DNA from: Jatrophihabitans sp. GAS493
GTDB lineage: Bacteria; Actinomycetota; Actinomycetes; Mycobacteriales; Jatrophihabitantaceae
Length of the DNA: 64,000 nt
Assembly: GCF_900230215.1 (NCBI RefSeq)
Contig: NZ_LT907982.1
Location: 186,001-250,000 of the forward strand
Direction: 5' to 3'
A program made the position numbers and the translations under genes. Below the pieces are notes generated by a model that had not been told where the DNA came from, made no database searches, and saw only the letters and a list, made by a program, of their open reading frames with translations. Positions 34,966 to 45,204 of this stretch are shown piece by piece; position 1 is the first letter of the stretch; each line of letters begins with the position of its first letter.

Positions 34966-35122
34966 ATGCCGCCGTTCCGATACCTCTCCAGCCGAACTCT
35001 GCATGACGGAACCCTCCGGTCATGCAGGACGCAGGTTGCGGCTAGCAGTCTGATCACGATATCCGCACTCCGCAGATTTCCGCGCTCGAACAGACGGTCG
35101 GGACCGAATCCCCGAAATTTGG

Positions 35123-35194
35123 GCCGACGAGGGGACTTGAACCCCTAACCGCCCGATTACAAGTCGGGTGCGCTACCAATTGCGCCACGTCGGC
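35123..35194 (-). tRNA. tRNA-Thr (anticodon TGT)
   Basis: A complete 72-base cloverleaf on the minus strand. The acceptor stem is GCCGACG/CGTCGGC. The D-arm is GCGCAATTGGTAGCGC, the anticodon stem CCCGA/TCGGG with loop CTTGTAA (anticodon TGT), and the T-arm AGGGGTTCAAGTCCCCT. The CCA end is not encoded. It reads ACA codons (and wobble). No integrase or repeat marks it as an attachment site. Confidence 0.95.
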
Positions 35195-35286
35195 AGTCCG
35201 GAGCGGCGTACCACCAGGGAGGTACGGCCCGCGCCAAGTGATCATCGTAGTCGGGGCCGGAGGCTCCGACACACCAGCCAGCTGGC

Positions 35287-36018
35287 CTACCGGAGGTTCG
35301 GCCGCTTCGCCCCCACGATCGCGTGGTCGTAGGCGTAGACGATGGCGGCCGCCCGGTCCCGCAGGTCGAGCTTGGTGAAGATGCGTCCGATATGGCTCTT
35401 CACGGTGAGTTCGGAGATGTGCAGGGCGTCGGCGATCTCACTGTTGCTCAGTCCCTGACCGATCGCCAGCAGCACGTCGTTCTCCCGCGCAGTCAGTTGC
35501 GCGCTCGCCGCCGGCGTCCGAGGCGGCGCGGCCCGCCGGTAGGCACTGAGCACTCGCGCGGTGACGGCAGGATCCAGCCAGGCATCCCCGGCCGCCACCG
35601 TCCGCACGGCACGGATCAGGTCCTCGGCCGGGGAATCCTTCAGGATGAACCCGGCCGCCCCAGCCCGGAGCGCACCGGAAAGCATCTCATCGTCGTCAAA
35701 GGTGGTCAGGGTGAGTACCGGCGGATGCGCGCCCTGATCACAGAGCCGCTGGGTGGCCGTGATCCCGTCCACGTGCTTCATTCGCAGATCCATGACGATG
35801 ACGTCGATGCGGTGTTCGGCCACGGCGGCCGGCACCTGATCGCCGTCCGAGCACTCTGCGACGATGGTGAACCCATCCCGACGGCGCAGGATGCGACGCA
35901 GCCCCGACCGCACCAGCTCCTGGTCGTCGACCAGCAGCACGTTCGTCGACCCATCCTCCAACTCCGTCTCGGCCGACGTCACCGCAGGCGCCGCGATTGC
36001 AGGCCGTGCCAAGGGCAT
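35287..36018 (-). CDS. NarL/LuxR-type response regulator
   Basis: A 243-residue regulator. The receiver domain has NVLLVDDQELVRSG (acid pair) and VIVMDLRMKHVDG (phospho-Asp); LTLTTFDDDEM and FILKDSPAEDL hold the conserved Thr and Lys. The LuxR helix-turn-helix is LTARENDVLLAIGQGLSNSEI followed by ADALHISELTVKSHIGRIFTKL. Its start overlaps the histidine-kinase 3' end by 40 bp, so kinase and regulator are translated together and form a two-component pair. Confidence 0.95.
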   Translation of the reverse strand: MPLARPAIAAPAVTSAETELEDGSTNVLLVDDQELVRSGLRRILRRRDGFTIVAECSDGDQVPAAVAEHRIDVIVMDLRMKHVDGITATQRLCDQGAHPPVLTLTTFDDDEMLSGALRAGAAGFILKDSPAEDLIRAVRTVAAGDAWLDPAVTARVLSAYRRAAPPRTPAASAQLTARENDVLLAIGQGLSNSEIADALHISELTVKSHIGRIFTKLDLRDRAAAIVYAYDHAIVGAKRPNLR

Positions 36019-37244
36019 TGGTCACCGGTCTTGCCGTTGAGGCTGGCGAGCGCGCCGGGCGAATCGGTGGCCGGCACGGTGAGCTCCACGTGCCAGCTGT
36101 CACCCTCCTCGCCGATTCGGATCGCGCCACCTAGTTGGTTGGCCCGGTCCGACATTCCAGCGACTCCCGAGCCGCCGCCGTTGATCCGCGGACGTGGACG
36201 GGCCAGCCGATTGCAGACCCGCAGACGCACCTCGTCGCCGGTGAGGTCCAGTGACAGCTCAACCGGTTCGTCGGGTGCATGTTTGGCGACATTCGCCAAT
36301 GATTCCTGAGCAATTCGATACAGGCCGAGACCCAGCGCGGGCGCGACAGCGGTCGCGTCGCCGACCACTTCGTAGGCAACCTTCAGCCCGGCCGATTTAA
36401 AACCGACGACCAGTTCGTCGATGTCGGCAACGCCTGGCAACGGTTGCAACTGGGACGGCTCAGTGGCCAGCACACTGACCGTGCGTCGAATATCGGACAT
36501 CGCCTGCCGCCCGACCTTCTCAGCGTCGGCCAGCGCCTCCAGAGCCTCGGCCACGTCCGCCCCCTCCTCCAGCACGTGTCGCGCTCCGGTGATGTGCAGC
36601 AGCGTGACGCTGAGCGAATGCGCAACAACATCGTGTACTTCACGGGCGATTCGCTGCCGTTCAGCCAACGCGGCCTGCACGCGCTCAACCTCCCGCTTGG
36701 CCCGTTCGGCGGTGAGCGCTCGCATCTGCCAGCGCATCATGTAGCCCACGTCCAGACCCAGAAGCACCCCGCAGCAGTAGGTAATCACCCCGGGCAGCGT
36801 CCCGATCGTCGAGGCGGCGACGAGCAGGGCGATGCTGGCCGCCGTCGCGATCAGTCCGATCACCGCACCCTCAGTCGCGGTCAACTCCGCAGCCACCACC
36901 ATCAGCACCAGCGGCGCCGCGTCGGCCGGGCCGTAGTTCGTCAGTGGTTGTGACAGCAGCCAACCGACGCCGACGAGCACCACCGGAAGGGTCAGCCACC
37001 ACGGCACCCACCACCGCAGCGTCAGGTTGGCGACGCCCGGCAGGATGGCGACCAGGCCGGCCAGGGCGATAGTCGTAGGTGGCCAGAGGGCGCCGCGCTG
37101 AGCAACCGCGACGATGGCGAAGAGGATGCCGCAACCGTAGGTACAGAGCGGAATCCACAGCGGAAAGTCGAGGCCGTGGCTCTCCCGCTTGGCCTCGTAT
37201 CGGGCTCGCAGCCCCTCCGACAGGGACCCCACTCGGCTGGACAC
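35979..37244 (-). CDS. Sensor histidine kinase (HisKA_3 type)
   Basis: A 421-residue kinase. Four to six membrane spans occupy residues about 25-165 with little extracytoplasmic loop, so it probably senses something in the membrane. The dimerisation/phosphoacceptor helix is REVHDVVAHSLSVTLLHITG (His). The ATPase has GLYRIAQESLANVAKHAPDE (N box) and NGGGSGVAGMSDRANQLGGAI (G box). It resembles DesK/NarX-like kinases. The signal is unknown. It is immediately upstream of its response regulator. Confidence 0.94.
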   Translation of the reverse strand: MSSRVGSLSEGLRARYEAKRESHGLDFPLWIPLCTYGCGILFAIVAVAQRGALWPPTTIALAGLVAILPGVANLTLRWWVPWWLTLPVVLVGVGWLLSQPLTNYGPADAAPLVLMVVAAELTATEGAVIGLIATAASIALLVAASTIGTLPGVITYCCGVLLGLDVGYMMRWQMRALTAERAKREVERVQAALAERQRIAREVHDVVAHSLSVTLLHITGARHVLEEGADVAEALEALADAEKVGRQAMSDIRRTVSVLATEPSQLQPLPGVADIDELVVGFKSAGLKVAYEVVGDATAVAPALGLGLYRIAQESLANVAKHAPDEPVELSLDLTGDEVRLRVCNRLARPRPRINGGGSGVAGMSDRANQLGGAIRIGEEGDSWHVELTVPATDSPGALASLNGKTGDQCPWHGLQSRRLR

Positions 37245-37408
37245 GCCTTCAGCCTAGGCAGCTGCGCTACCGCCGTCACCATCCCAGGGTCGCAGTCGAA
37301 CTACTACCTGAGTAGCAACCTCGATTGGGTCCCCGAGCACGACGATTCGCAGCCGGCCGACACCTAGCGTGATCAGTACCGACCGAACCGGAAGCAAGGC
37401 GGAGATCG

Positions 37409-37756
37409 ATGAACTGGACACAGACCCATCAGCGCTACCAGGCGCTGCGCGAGATCGAGAGCGAGCTCGACCTCCGGCTGGACGGTGAATTGCCGTGGCG
37501 TCCGGGCTACGCAGCCGTCTTCGGCGATCGCGACGGCCTGCTGTTCGCCCTACAATTGCAGTGGAATGTGGCTGCTCAGGCACAGCTGGACGAGCAGTTC
37601 CTGGACGCCGAGGAGCTGGAGCAGGCCCGTCGCGAACTGGCCGCCCGCCACCCCGGACTACTACTCGCCCTACGTCGCAACGGCACCCGGAGGCTCCCGC
37701 CGGTGCCGGTGAGCGAACAGCACTGCAGGCATGACGCTGCCCGCCGCGCATCGTAG
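37409..37756 (+). CDS. Small hypothetical protein, 115 aa
   Basis: GGCGGAG lies just before ATG 37409. A soluble acidic protein with a helical centre (NVAAQAQLDEQFLDAEELEQARRELAARHPG) and a Pro/Arg-rich tail. No known family. It is divergent from the histidine kinase and 38 bp ahead of the PlsC gene on the same strand, which could mean co-transcription. Confidence 0.6.
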   Translation: MNWTQTHQRYQALREIESELDLRLDGELPWRPGYAAVFGDRDGLLFALQLQWNVAAQAQLDEQFLDAEELEQARRELAARHPGLLLALRRNGTRRLPPVPVSEQHCRHDAARRAS

Positions 37757-37794
37757 GCTGGAGGGAACCCCGGAGATGCCGCCGAAGGAGCAGC

Positions 37795-38544
37795 ATGAGC
37801 CACCGCGACGACCCCCGCGCCGGATTCGTAGGACGGATCGCCGTCGCGATCCTGCGTGTGATCAACGCGGTGGTCTTTCGGCATCGCTGGCGAAATCTGC
37901 AGAACATGCCTCCCCGCGGCCCGGTAATTGTGGCGGTGAATCATCTCTCTCACATCGACACGGTCGTGATCGCCCGCCTCGTCTGGGACGCCGGCCGGAT
38001 CCCTCGCTTCATGGCCAAGAGCAGCCTCTGGAATGTCCCGGTTCTCGGGTTCATCATGCGCAAAACCAAGCAGATCCCGGTGACCCGCCACTCCACGGAC
38101 GCCGCAAACTCACTCGGCGCCGCAGTTGCCGCGTTGCAGCAGGGCGAGGTGGTGGTGATCTATCCGGAGGGGACGACCACCAAGGATCCGCAGCAATGGC
38201 CGATGTATCCGAAGACTGGGCTTGCCCGGTTGAGCCTGTTGGAGCCCGACGTGCCGGTGGTGCCGATCTCGCAATGGGGGGCGCAACCCCGGCGAGCCGG
38301 CGAACGACGGCGACGCCGCACGGTGGTCGTCGACATCGGAGAACCGCTGAACATGGCTCGATGGCGAGCTGCCACGGCCGATGCCGAGACGCTGGAGCGG
38401 ATCGGCATCGAGGTCATGTCAGCGGTTAGCAAAGGGGTGGGACGGCTGCGAAATGAGACTCCGCCGGCGAAACCGTTCCGCCCGGTATCCAAGTCGTCCA
38501 CCAATTCCCCGCAACAACTGCCCGATAACGATTTCAGCTCTTAG
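37795..38544 (+). CDS. 1-acyl-sn-glycerol-3-phosphate acyltransferase (PlsC family)
   Basis: A 249-residue acyltransferase. Motif I is NHLSHID (HX4D), followed by RFMAKSSLWNVPVLG. Motif III is YPEGTTTKDPQQWPMYPKTG, and VPISQWGAQ follows. It would make phosphatidate or a related lipid at the inner face of the membrane. GAGCAGC lies before the ATG. A C-terminal Ser/Pro-rich tail of about 25 residues is not part of the fold. It is the second PlsC paralogue of the window and the sequences differ. Confidence 0.9.
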   Translation: MSHRDDPRAGFVGRIAVAILRVINAVVFRHRWRNLQNMPPRGPVIVAVNHLSHIDTVVIARLVWDAGRIPRFMAKSSLWNVPVLGFIMRKTKQIPVTRHSTDAANSLGAAVAALQQGEVVVIYPEGTTTKDPQQWPMYPKTGLARLSLLEPDVPVVPISQWGAQPRRAGERRRRRTVVVDIGEPLNMARWRAATADAETLERIGIEVMSAVSKGVGRLRNETPPAKPFRPVSKSSTNSPQQLPDNDFSS

Positions 38545-38731
38545 CGGCAGACCCTTGACGGAACCCGTCCGCTCCTGTCGAATGATGACGTCCGACCGCT
38601 ATGCCGGTTAGCTGACGCCGCCTTGAGTTCGGTGGGGCGGAACGACGTCGGCCATCCGGAAATCCGTGAAGCAGCCAGCTGAGGTTGCTCGTACCCGGCG
38701 CGGTCAAACACACCGGCAGAGGAGTACAGCT

Positions 38732-39829
38732 ATGGCGTCAGTCGACTACATCAATGCGTCCCGCATCTACCCCGGCAGCACAGTCCCGGCGGTGAACAAG
38801 CTGAATCTGGACATCAAAGACGGCGAGTTCATGGTTCTGGTCGGGCCGTCCGGATCAGGTAAGTCCACCGCGCTGCGCATGCTGGCCGGTCTTGAGGACG
38901 TCGATCAGGGCGAGATCCACATCGGTGGCCGGGATGTCTCGAACCTCGCCCCGAAGGACCGTGACATCGCCATGGTCTTCCAGAACTACGCGCTCTACCC
39001 GCACATGTCGGTCGCCGAGAACATGGGCTTCGCACTGAAGCTCGCCGGTGTCTCCAAGGAGGAGCGCAGCAAGAAGGTCCGCGAGGCGGCCGCCCTGCTC
39101 GACCTCGATCAGTACCTCGACCGCAAGCCGAAGGCCCTCTCCGGTGGTCAGCGCCAGCGCGTCGCCATGGGCCGCGCCATTGTGCGTGACCCCAGCGTCT
39201 TCCTCATGGACGAGCCGCTCTCCAACCTGGACGCGAAGCTGCGCGTGGAGACGCGCGCCAACATCGCCGCCCTGCAGGCCCGGCTCGGCACCACGACGCT
39301 GTACGTGACGCACGACCAGGTCGAGGCCATGACGATGGGTCACCGGGTCGCGGTCCTCAAAGAGGGCGGCTTCCTGCAGCAGGCCGACACCCCGCGCAAC
39401 CTCTACGACAAGCCGCAGAACGCCTTCGTGGCTGGTTTCATCGGCTCGCCCGCGATGAATCTTCGCGAGGCGGAACTGGTGCCGGGCGGCGCCAAGCTGG
39501 GCAACATCGTGCTCCCGCTGCAGCCGTCGGTGGCCCAGGCCGCGTCGGCCGCCGGGCTGAGCAAGATCACGCTCGGTCTGCGGCCGGAGTCATTCACCGT
39601 GGGCAGCGACCCGGAGAGTGGCTTGAAGATCGACGTCGCCCTCGTCGAGGAACTCGGCGCGGACGCGTTCGTCTACGGCCTGCTGTCGGGTGACGCGCCG
39701 GATGCGAAGAAGTTCGTCGCGCGATTCGACGGACGTATCCCGCCGCGCGTCGGCGAGACCGTCCACATCGACGTTCGGCTGGCCGAGGAGCACGCGTTCC
39801 ACCCGGAGACCGGCGAGCGCCTGGGCTGA
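38732..39829 (+). CDS. ugpC: ABC transporter ATP-binding protein, MsmK/UgpC (MalK) family
   Basis: A 365-residue ATPase. ATG 38732 is preceded by GAGGAG at 9 bases. Walker A GPSGSGKSTALRM, Q-loop VFQNYALYPHMSV, signature LSGGQRQRVAMGRA, Walker B FLMDEPLSNLD and the H-loop VTHDQ are intact. The C-terminal TOBE-like regulatory region is present. No permease or binding protein is adjacent. Such stand-alone ATPases of the CUT1 sugar-transporter class serve several permeases in actinobacteria (as MsiK does). A rho-independent-like hairpin follows. Confidence 0.95.
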   Translation: MASVDYINASRIYPGSTVPAVNKLNLDIKDGEFMVLVGPSGSGKSTALRMLAGLEDVDQGEIHIGGRDVSNLAPKDRDIAMVFQNYALYPHMSVAENMGFALKLAGVSKEERSKKVREAAALLDLDQYLDRKPKALSGGQRQRVAMGRAIVRDPSVFLMDEPLSNLDAKLRVETRANIAALQARLGTTTLYVTHDQVEAMTMGHRVAVLKEGGFLQQADTPRNLYDKPQNAFVAGFIGSPAMNLREAELVPGGAKLGNIVLPLQPSVAQAASAAGLSKITLGLRPESFTVGSDPESGLKIDVALVEELGADAFVYGLLSGDAPDAKKFVARFDGRIPPRVGETVHIDVRLAEEHAFHPETGERLG

Positions 39830-39839
39830 TCGTCGCCGG

Positions 39840-39875
39840 CGGTCCCCTGACTGGCGTTTGGCGGTCAGGGGGCCG
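39840..39875 (+). terminator. Hairpin terminator after the ABC ATPase gene
   Basis: CGGTCCCCTGAC, a 12-base loop, then GTCAGGGGGCCG: a 12-bp stem with one G:U pair, ten bases after the stop codon. There is no U-tract, as often in actinobacteria. Confidence 0.75.
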
Positions 39876-39962
39876 CTTGGCATTCGGGGCTTGTCCGCCG
39901 CCACTGTCGTCGATTGACCGAGAGCCACCCAGAACCGCTTCCGGTGTGATGGGGTTAGCCTC

Positions 39963-41006
39963 ATGGGCTTCTCCAGCCGGTTAGACGGCTTCCAGCGACG
40001 GCACCCGGCTGCCAGCTTCCCGCTCGCCGTCGTCTACAAGTACTTCGACGACTTCGGGCCGTACCTGGCTGCCCTCCTCACCTACTACGGATTCATCTCG
40101 CTATTCCCGCTGCTGCTGCTGCTCTCCACGGTGCTCAGCATCGTGCTCGTCGGCCACCCCGGGTTACAGCACGACATTCTCAACTCGGCACTCAGCCAGT
40201 TCCCGGTCGTCGGCGACCAGCTCGGTAATCCCCAGCAACTCAGCGGCGGCACCGGCGGCCTCATCATCGGCATCATCGTCTCGCTGTACGGCGGCCTCGG
40301 TGCCGCGCAGGCCGGGCAGTACGCCATGAACACGGCCTGGCGCGTCCCTCGTAACACTCGGCCGAATCCGTTTCGTGCGCGCGGACGCAGTCTCGTCCTA
40401 CTGACCATCGCCGGGGTCTCGATCCTCATCACCACCGGACTCTCGACGATCGGTGGCGGCGCCGGGTCCTTCGCCGCCGAGACCAAATGGCTGGCCTTCG
40501 CCGGATCCGTGGTGCTGACCTCGCTCGTCTTCGTGCTCGTCTTCCGAATTGCCTGCGCGCGACGACTCTCCACCGCCAATGTGGCGCCCGGTGCGATCAT
40601 CTTCGCGGTCTGCTGGCCGCTGCTTCAGTACTTCAGCGTCATCTACGTGACGCACGTCGTGAAGAATGCCAGCGCGACCAACGGGGTCTTCGCGATCGTC
40701 CTTGGTTTACTGGCTTTTCTCTACATCGGAGCGACCATCACCGTGATCTGCGTGGAGATCAACGTGGTGCGCGTCGACCGCCTGTACCCGCGCTCACTGC
40801 TGACCCCGTTCACCGACGCGGTCGTGCTGACGGCCGGCGACCGGGACGTCTACACCGGGCAGGCGACCGCCCAGCGGAGCAAGGGCTTTCAGGAGGTGGA
40901 CGTCACCTTCGACCAGCCGGACCAGTCAGCTGAACCGGCTGAGCTCAGCTTCCCATCCGAGGGAGCTACCCCAACCGGCGGCGGCGAGCCACCTCAGCCA
41001 GGGTGA
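39963..41006 (+). CDS. YihY/BrkB-family membrane protein
   Basis: A 347-residue protein with about six membrane spans: [21 protein letters not shown] (the conserved FPLLL entry), [68 protein letters not shown] and [20 protein letters not shown]. The family was once called ribonuclease BN, but that activity is no longer accepted; the role is unknown, possibly transport or envelope integrity. The C-terminal tail is hydrophilic. Its 3' end overlaps the convergent rlmB gene by 41 bp. Confidence 0.92.
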   Translation: MGFSSRLDGFQRRHPAASFPLAVVYKYFDDFGPYLAALLTYYGFISLFPLLLLLSTVLSIVLVGHPGLQHDILNSALSQFPVVGDQLGNPQQLSGGTGGLIIGIIVSLYGGLGAAQAGQYAMNTAWRVPRNTRPNPFRARGRSLVLLTIAGVSILITTGLSTIGGGAGSFAAETKWLAFAGSVVLTSLVFVLVFRIACARRLSTANVAPGAIIFAVCWPLLQYFSVIYVTHVVKNASATNGVFAIVLGLLAFLYIGATITVICVEINVVRVDRLYPRSLLTPFTDAVVLTAGDRDVYTGQATAQRSKGFQEVDVTFDQPDQSAEPAELSFPSEGATPTGGGEPPQPG

Positions 41007-41919
41007 CGGCGGCCGCGACCGAGGCGTTGAGGGACTCCGCTGCCTCCGACATCGGGATCGACAGGGTGAGGTCGCAGGTCTCGGTCACCAGACGGGAGAC
41101 GCCCCGCCCCTCGGACCCGACGACGATGACGATCGGGGAATCGGCCAGGGTCAGCTCGTCGAGGGTCTGATCGCCGTCGGCGTCGAGACCGATGACGAAC
41201 ATGCCGGCGTCCTGCGCGTCTTTCAATGCCCGGACCAGATTCGTCACCTTGGCCACCGGAATGCGAGCCGCGGTTCCGGCCGAAGTGCGCCAGGCCACGG
41301 CCGTCACACTGGCCGCTCGCCGCTCAGGCAGGATCACCCCGTCGGCGCCGAAGGCGACCGCGGAGCGGATGATCGCACCCAGGTTGCGGGGGTCGGTGAC
41401 ACCGTCCAGGGCAACCAGCAGCGGTGCGGCCGGAGACTCGCGGGCGTTGCTGAGAAGGTCGTTGAAGTCGGTGTACTTGAAGGGCGGCACCTGCAGCGCG
41501 ATCCCCTGGTGCAGGATCGCCCCGGTCATCCGGTCCATCTCGCCGCGGCTGATCTCCAGGATCGACAGACCCCGGTTGCCCGCGATTCGCAGCGCATCGG
41601 CCACCCGCTCGTCGGCCTCCAAGCCGCTGGCCACGTACAGCGCCATCGCCGGGACCTTGGCCCGTAGCGCCTCCGCAACCGGGTTGCGCCCAACCAGCAA
41701 CTCGGGCGCCTCGGCACCGCGATGACGAGCCGCGCCCTGGCGCTGATCGCGTTTGGCGGTCGCGGCGGCGCGGCGAGCCGCGGGATGCTTGGTGCGTTCT
41801 TCGGCCCGCGGAGTCGGCCCCTTGCCGGCCAGTCGCTGCTTACCGTGCCCGCCGGTGCCGGCGGTGGCACCCTTCTTGCCCTTGCGGATCGCACCCTTGC
41901 GGGAGGAATTGCCTGCCAT
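40966..41919 (-). CDS. rlmB: 23S rRNA (guanosine-2'-O)-methyltransferase RlmB/TrmH family
   Basis: A 317-residue SPOUT methyltransferase. A basic, low-complexity leader (first 65 residues) is followed by the substrate-binding L30e-like domain ([21 protein letters not shown]) and the SpoU domain. This has [43 protein letters not shown] and [20 protein letters not shown], the SAM knot. It would methylate G2251 of 23S rRNA. The start overlaps the cysS stop (TAATG), matching the cysS-rlmB pair of mycobacteria. Confidence 0.95.
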   Translation of the reverse strand: MAGNSSRKGAIRKGKKGATAGTGGHGKQRLAGKGPTPRAEERTKHPAARRAAATAKRDQRQGAARHRGAEAPELLVGRNPVAEALRAKVPAMALYVASGLEADERVADALRIAGNRGLSILEISRGEMDRMTGAILHQGIALQVPPFKYTDFNDLLSNARESPAAPLLVALDGVTDPRNLGAIIRSAVAFGADGVILPERRAASVTAVAWRTSAGTAARIPVAKVTNLVRALKDAQDAGMFVIGLDADGDQTLDELTLADSPIVIVVGSEGRGVSRLVTETCDLTLSIPMSEAAESLNASVAAAVTLAEVARRRRLG

Positions 41920-43343
41920 TACTGCTCCTTCGGTAACCAGCGCGCGCCGGTCGGGGTGTCTTCGATGAGCAGACCGGCCGCGGCGAACGCGTCCCGAATT
42001 GCATCACTGGTAGCGAAATCCTTGTTGCGGCGAGCCTCGGCCCGCTGCTTGAGCAGTATCTGAGCCAGCCCGTCGACGGTCTTGGTCAGGTCGTCGGCCG
42101 ACTCGGCCTGGAAGGCGAACGGGCTGAGCCCGAGTACTTCGAGCATGCACAGCACCGGGCCGGCCAGGTCGATCACCGCGGACTCGGAGTCGGCGTCGCC
42201 GAGTTTCGGGTTGGCGTCGCGAATCGCGTTGTGAATCGCGGCGAGCGCCTGCGGGACGCCCAGGTCGTCGTCCATCGCGGCCACGAAGGCCGGCAGCGGT
42301 TCGGTGGCGACCAGGGTGCCGACGGTCGGGTCGCTGACACGCAGCTTCTCCAGCCGCTCGACCGCGCGCTGGATGAAGCCCTCGATACGCCGGTAGGCCG
42401 CCGCCGCCTCAGCCAACGAGTCAGCCGAGTACTCGACGTTGGACCGGTAGTGAGCCGCGCCCAGGTAGTAGCGCACCTCAACCGGTCGCCACTCCTTGAC
42501 GACCTCGGTGACCAGCAGCGAGTTGCCGAGCGATTTGCTCATCTTCTCGCCCGACATGGTGACCCAGGCGTTGTGCATCCAGTAGCTGGCGAAGGCGTCC
42601 CCCGCGGCCACTGATTGGGCTATCTCGTTCTCGTGGTGCGGGAAGATGAGGTCGAGGCCGCCGCCGTGGATGTCGAAGGCTGGACCGAGGTAGCGACCGG
42701 CCATCGCCGAGCACTCGAGGTGCCACCCCGGCCGCCCACGGCCCCAGGGCGTCGGCCAGGACGCGGTGGCCGGCTCGTCAGCCTTGGCCGCCTTCCACAG
42801 CGCGAAGTCACGGGGGTCGCGTTTGCTCGTCTCGGCGCTGTCGGCGGCCGGCAGCATCTCGTCGATCCGCTGTCCGGAGAGGGCTCCGTAGTCGGCGAAG
42901 GAACGGACGTCGAAGTAGACGTCGCCACCGACGGCGTAGGCGTGGCCACGCTCGATGAGGCGCTGTATCAGCTCGATCATCTCGCTGATGTGGCCGGTGG
43001 CCCTCGGCTCGTAGCTGGCGGGGAGGCAACCGAGCGCGGCATAGGCGTCGATCACCGCGCGCTCGTTGACGTAGGCCCACGCCCACCAATCGACGCCGGC
43101 GTCGGCTGACTTGGCCAGGATCTTGTCGTCGATGTCGGTGACGTTGCGGATGAAGGTGACCTCGTGGCCGGTGTGCATGAGCCAGCGGCGCAGGATGTCG
43201 AAGTTCACCGACGAGCGCATATGTCCGATATGCGGCGGCGCCTGGACGGTCAGCCCACAGAGATAGATGGACGCCTTGCCGGGTTCGATGGGTTCAAACC
43301 GTCGCAGACTCCGGGTGGCGGAGTCGTAGATATGCAGCGTCAC
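41919..43343 (-). CDS. cysS: Cysteinyl-tRNA synthetase
   Basis: A 474-residue class I synthetase. HIGH is in [17 protein letters not shown]. The zinc ligands are CGLT near residue 29, WHLECSAM and [23 protein letters not shown] is in [13 protein letters not shown]. It charges tRNA-Cys. In mycobacteria ispF lies immediately upstream; here ispF is 13.7 kb away and the T7SS region is in between. The GTG/ATG start at 43343 begins [22 protein letters not shown] as expected. Confidence 0.97.
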   Translation of the reverse strand: MTLHIYDSATRSLRRFEPIEPGKASIYLCGLTVQAPPHIGHMRSSVNFDILRRWLMHTGHEVTFIRNVTDIDDKILAKSADAGVDWWAWAYVNERAVIDAYAALGCLPASYEPRATGHISEMIELIQRLIERGHAYAVGGDVYFDVRSFADYGALSGQRIDEMLPAADSAETSKRDPRDFALWKAAKADEPATASWPTPWGRGRPGWHLECSAMAGRYLGPAFDIHGGGLDLIFPHHENEIAQSVAAGDAFASYWMHNAWVTMSGEKMSKSLGNSLLVTEVVKEWRPVEVRYYLGAAHYRSNVEYSADSLAEAAAAYRRIEGFIQRAVERLEKLRVSDPTVGTLVATEPLPAFVAAMDDDLGVPQALAAIHNAIRDANPKLGDADSESAVIDLAGPVLCMLEVLGLSPFAFQAESADDLTKTVDGLAQILLKQRAEARRNKDFATSDAIRDAFAAAGLLIEDTPTGARWLPKEQ

Positions 43344-43411
43344 CGTGTCAGTTTAGGTGCTCTGCGTACCCGCGGGTCCCGGTTCTTGGCCGATTGACAA
43401 TCTTCTCCCGG

Positions 43412-44026
43412 TCAGAACGCCGGCATCGGGACCTGCACGCCGCTGCAGCTAAACGCGTCGGGGGTCAGACCCGAGGTGAGCCAGGCGCCGTTCTGGTAGG
43501 TCGCGCTGGCCGACATCGGGCGGATGGCCAGCGGCTGCTTCACCTTTCCGGTCGCGCGATCGCGCGCAAATCCGGCGGTGACCAGGCAGATGCGCAGCGA
43601 ACGTGCGGTCGGGCTCAGCTCGGTGACCGAGATCGGGGTGAAGGGCATCGGGCCTGGGTAGGTCTTCGATAACTCCGGGCCGAGCACTGCGGGCATCTGC
43701 TTCGCGAAGGCGGCCGTCATCAACTCGTCGAGGGCGGGGGTGGTCACCTTGCCGGCATTGACGGTCTGGGCGGCGGCCAGCGCCCAACTTCGCCAGGCGA
43801 CGACCGAGGCATCGTCCTCATAGGGCGACGCCGAGTCCGATGCCTCGGTGCCCGGGCTGTTGTCGGCCGCGGTGCCCGCGTCGGCGGCGTCTGGATCGGT
43901 GACATCGGTGGCCGATAGGCCGTGCTGGTCCAGCGTCACCGTCTCCGGCCCACCGCCGCTGCAGGAAGTGACGAGGGAGCAGACGGCAAGACCCGCGGCG
44001 AGGGTGCTCACTAGTTGCCGACGCAT
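43412..44026 (-). CDS. Putative lipoprotein, 204 aa
   Basis: ATG 44026 gives MRRQLVSTLAAGLAVCSLVTSCSGGG, a lipoprotein signal with lipobox VTSC. An acidic Asp/Ala/Ser linker follows, then a domain of about 140 residues (AWRSWALAAAQTVNAGKVTT ... LRICLVTAGFARDRATGKVK) ending in a short cysteine-containing tail. It has no recognised family, though the layout resembles actinobacterial lipoproteins of unknown role. It is divergent from the cystathionine-synthase-like gene by 38 bp. Confidence 0.7.
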   Translation of the reverse strand: MRRQLVSTLAAGLAVCSLVTSCSGGGPETVTLDQHGLSATDVTDPDAADAGTAADNSPGTEASDSASPYEDDASVVAWRSWALAAAQTVNAGKVTTPALDELMTAAFAKQMPAVLGPELSKTYPGPMPFTPISVTELSPTARSLRICLVTAGFARDRATGKVKQPLAIRPMSASATYQNGAWLTSGLTPDAFSCSGVQVPMPAF

Positions 44027-44064
44027 CCGCCCATCGTGCCCGCGCGACGCGATAACGTCGAACC

Positions 44065-45183
44065 GTGACCCCACTTCACCCGGAATCCATAGCCGTCCAC
44101 GCCGGGCGGCCGGCGCCCACCGCGAAGGCGCCGCTGAATGTCGGCATCGAGCTCTCGGCGACGTTCCATCACGGTCCTGATGACAACTACTACCTCCGTC
44201 ACGAGACGCATGCCGGCATCCGGGCGTTGGAGCAGGCCCTCGGCGAGCTGGAGGGTGGAGACGCGCTGGTCTTTAGCTCAGGGATGGCAGCGACCACCGC
44301 GGTGATCGAGGGCTTGCTGCCGGTTGGATCGGTGGTGGTGACCGGCTGGACGCAGTACACGGGCTCGACCGTGCTGCTGGGCGAGCAGGAGCGGTTGGGG
44401 CGACTGACGGTGCGCTCGGTCGCGACCGACGACACGGCCGCCGTCCTCGCCGCCCTCGACGGGGCATCGCTGCTCTGGCTTGAGACCCCGAGCAACCCGA
44501 TGCTCGCCATCGTCGACCTCCCGGTGCTGGTGGAGGCGGCGCATGCGGCCGGGGCGATCGTGGTGGTCGACTCGACGTTCAACACGCCGCTGGTGCTGCG
44601 GCCGCTGGACTACGGCGCGGACATCGTGATGCACTCGGCGACGAAGTATCTCGCCGGCCACTCGGACCTGCTGATGGGCGCGCTGATCACCCGCGGCGGC
44701 GAATTGGGGACAGCGCTGCGTGCGCGGCGGGACCTGACCGGCGCGCTCCCCGGCGGCCTGGAGACCTACCTTGCGCTGCGCGGCCTGCGCACCCTTCCCC
44801 TTCGGATGGAGCGGGCCCAGTCCAATGCGATGGAGTTGGCGACCCGGTTGAGCTCCCATCCGGCGGTGTCCCGGGTGCGCTACCCGGGGCTGGAGAGCGA
44901 TCCGTTCCATGCCCGTGCGTCGCAGTTGCACGCCGGTTTCGGCGCGATGATTTCGTTCGACGTGCGTGGCGGCGCCGACGCCGCGACCCGCGTCTGTGAA
45001 TCGGTCCGGCTGATCTCACATGCGACCAGCCTCGGCGGAGTCGAGTCACTGATCGAGCGGCGGGCGATGCATGCGATGGATGCCGCCCGCGATGTGCCCG
45101 CTTCGTTGCTGCGGTTCTCGGTCGGGATCGAGCACGTCGAAGATCTCTGGGACGACCTCAGTCAGGCGCTACGGCAGGTCTGA
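44065..45183 (+). CDS. Cystathionine gamma-synthase/lyase-type PLP enzyme
   Basis: A 372-residue fold-type I enzyme of the Cys/Met metabolism family. The PLP lysine is in MHSATKYLAGHSD. Other family residues are YLRHETHAGIRALEQALGEL, FSSGMAATT, WLETPSNPML, VDSTFNTP and SHATSLGGVESLIERR. Reaction options are cystathionine gamma-synthase, cystathionine lyase or homocysteine/methionine lyase; the sequence alone does not decide. GTG 44065 is used, without a clear ribosome site. It is not part of the neighbouring T7SS genes by orientation or spacing. Confidence 0.92.
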   Translation: MTPLHPESIAVHAGRPAPTAKAPLNVGIELSATFHHGPDDNYYLRHETHAGIRALEQALGELEGGDALVFSSGMAATTAVIEGLLPVGSVVVTGWTQYTGSTVLLGEQERLGRLTVRSVATDDTAAVLAALDGASLLWLETPSNPMLAIVDLPVLVEAAHAAGAIVVVDSTFNTPLVLRPLDYGADIVMHSATKYLAGHSDLLMGALITRGGELGTALRARRDLTGALPGGLETYLALRGLRTLPLRMERAQSNAMELATRLSSHPAVSRVRYPGLESDPFHARASQLHAGFGAMISFDVRGGADAATRVCESVRLISHATSLGGVESLIERRAMHAMDAARDVPASLLRFSVGIEHVEDLWDDLSQALRQV

Positions 45184-45204
45184 CGAATTGGCGCGGGCCG
45201 CCCG

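Noticed and set aside
35123..35194. tRNA-Thr as an integration site for a mobile element
   Set aside because: No integrase, no partial tRNA duplicate and no element border is seen on either side.
34462..35286. Recently acquired region at the lipoprotein and tRNA
   Set aside because: The slightly lower GC is limited to one gene and the tRNA surroundings; no mobility genes or repeats support transfer.
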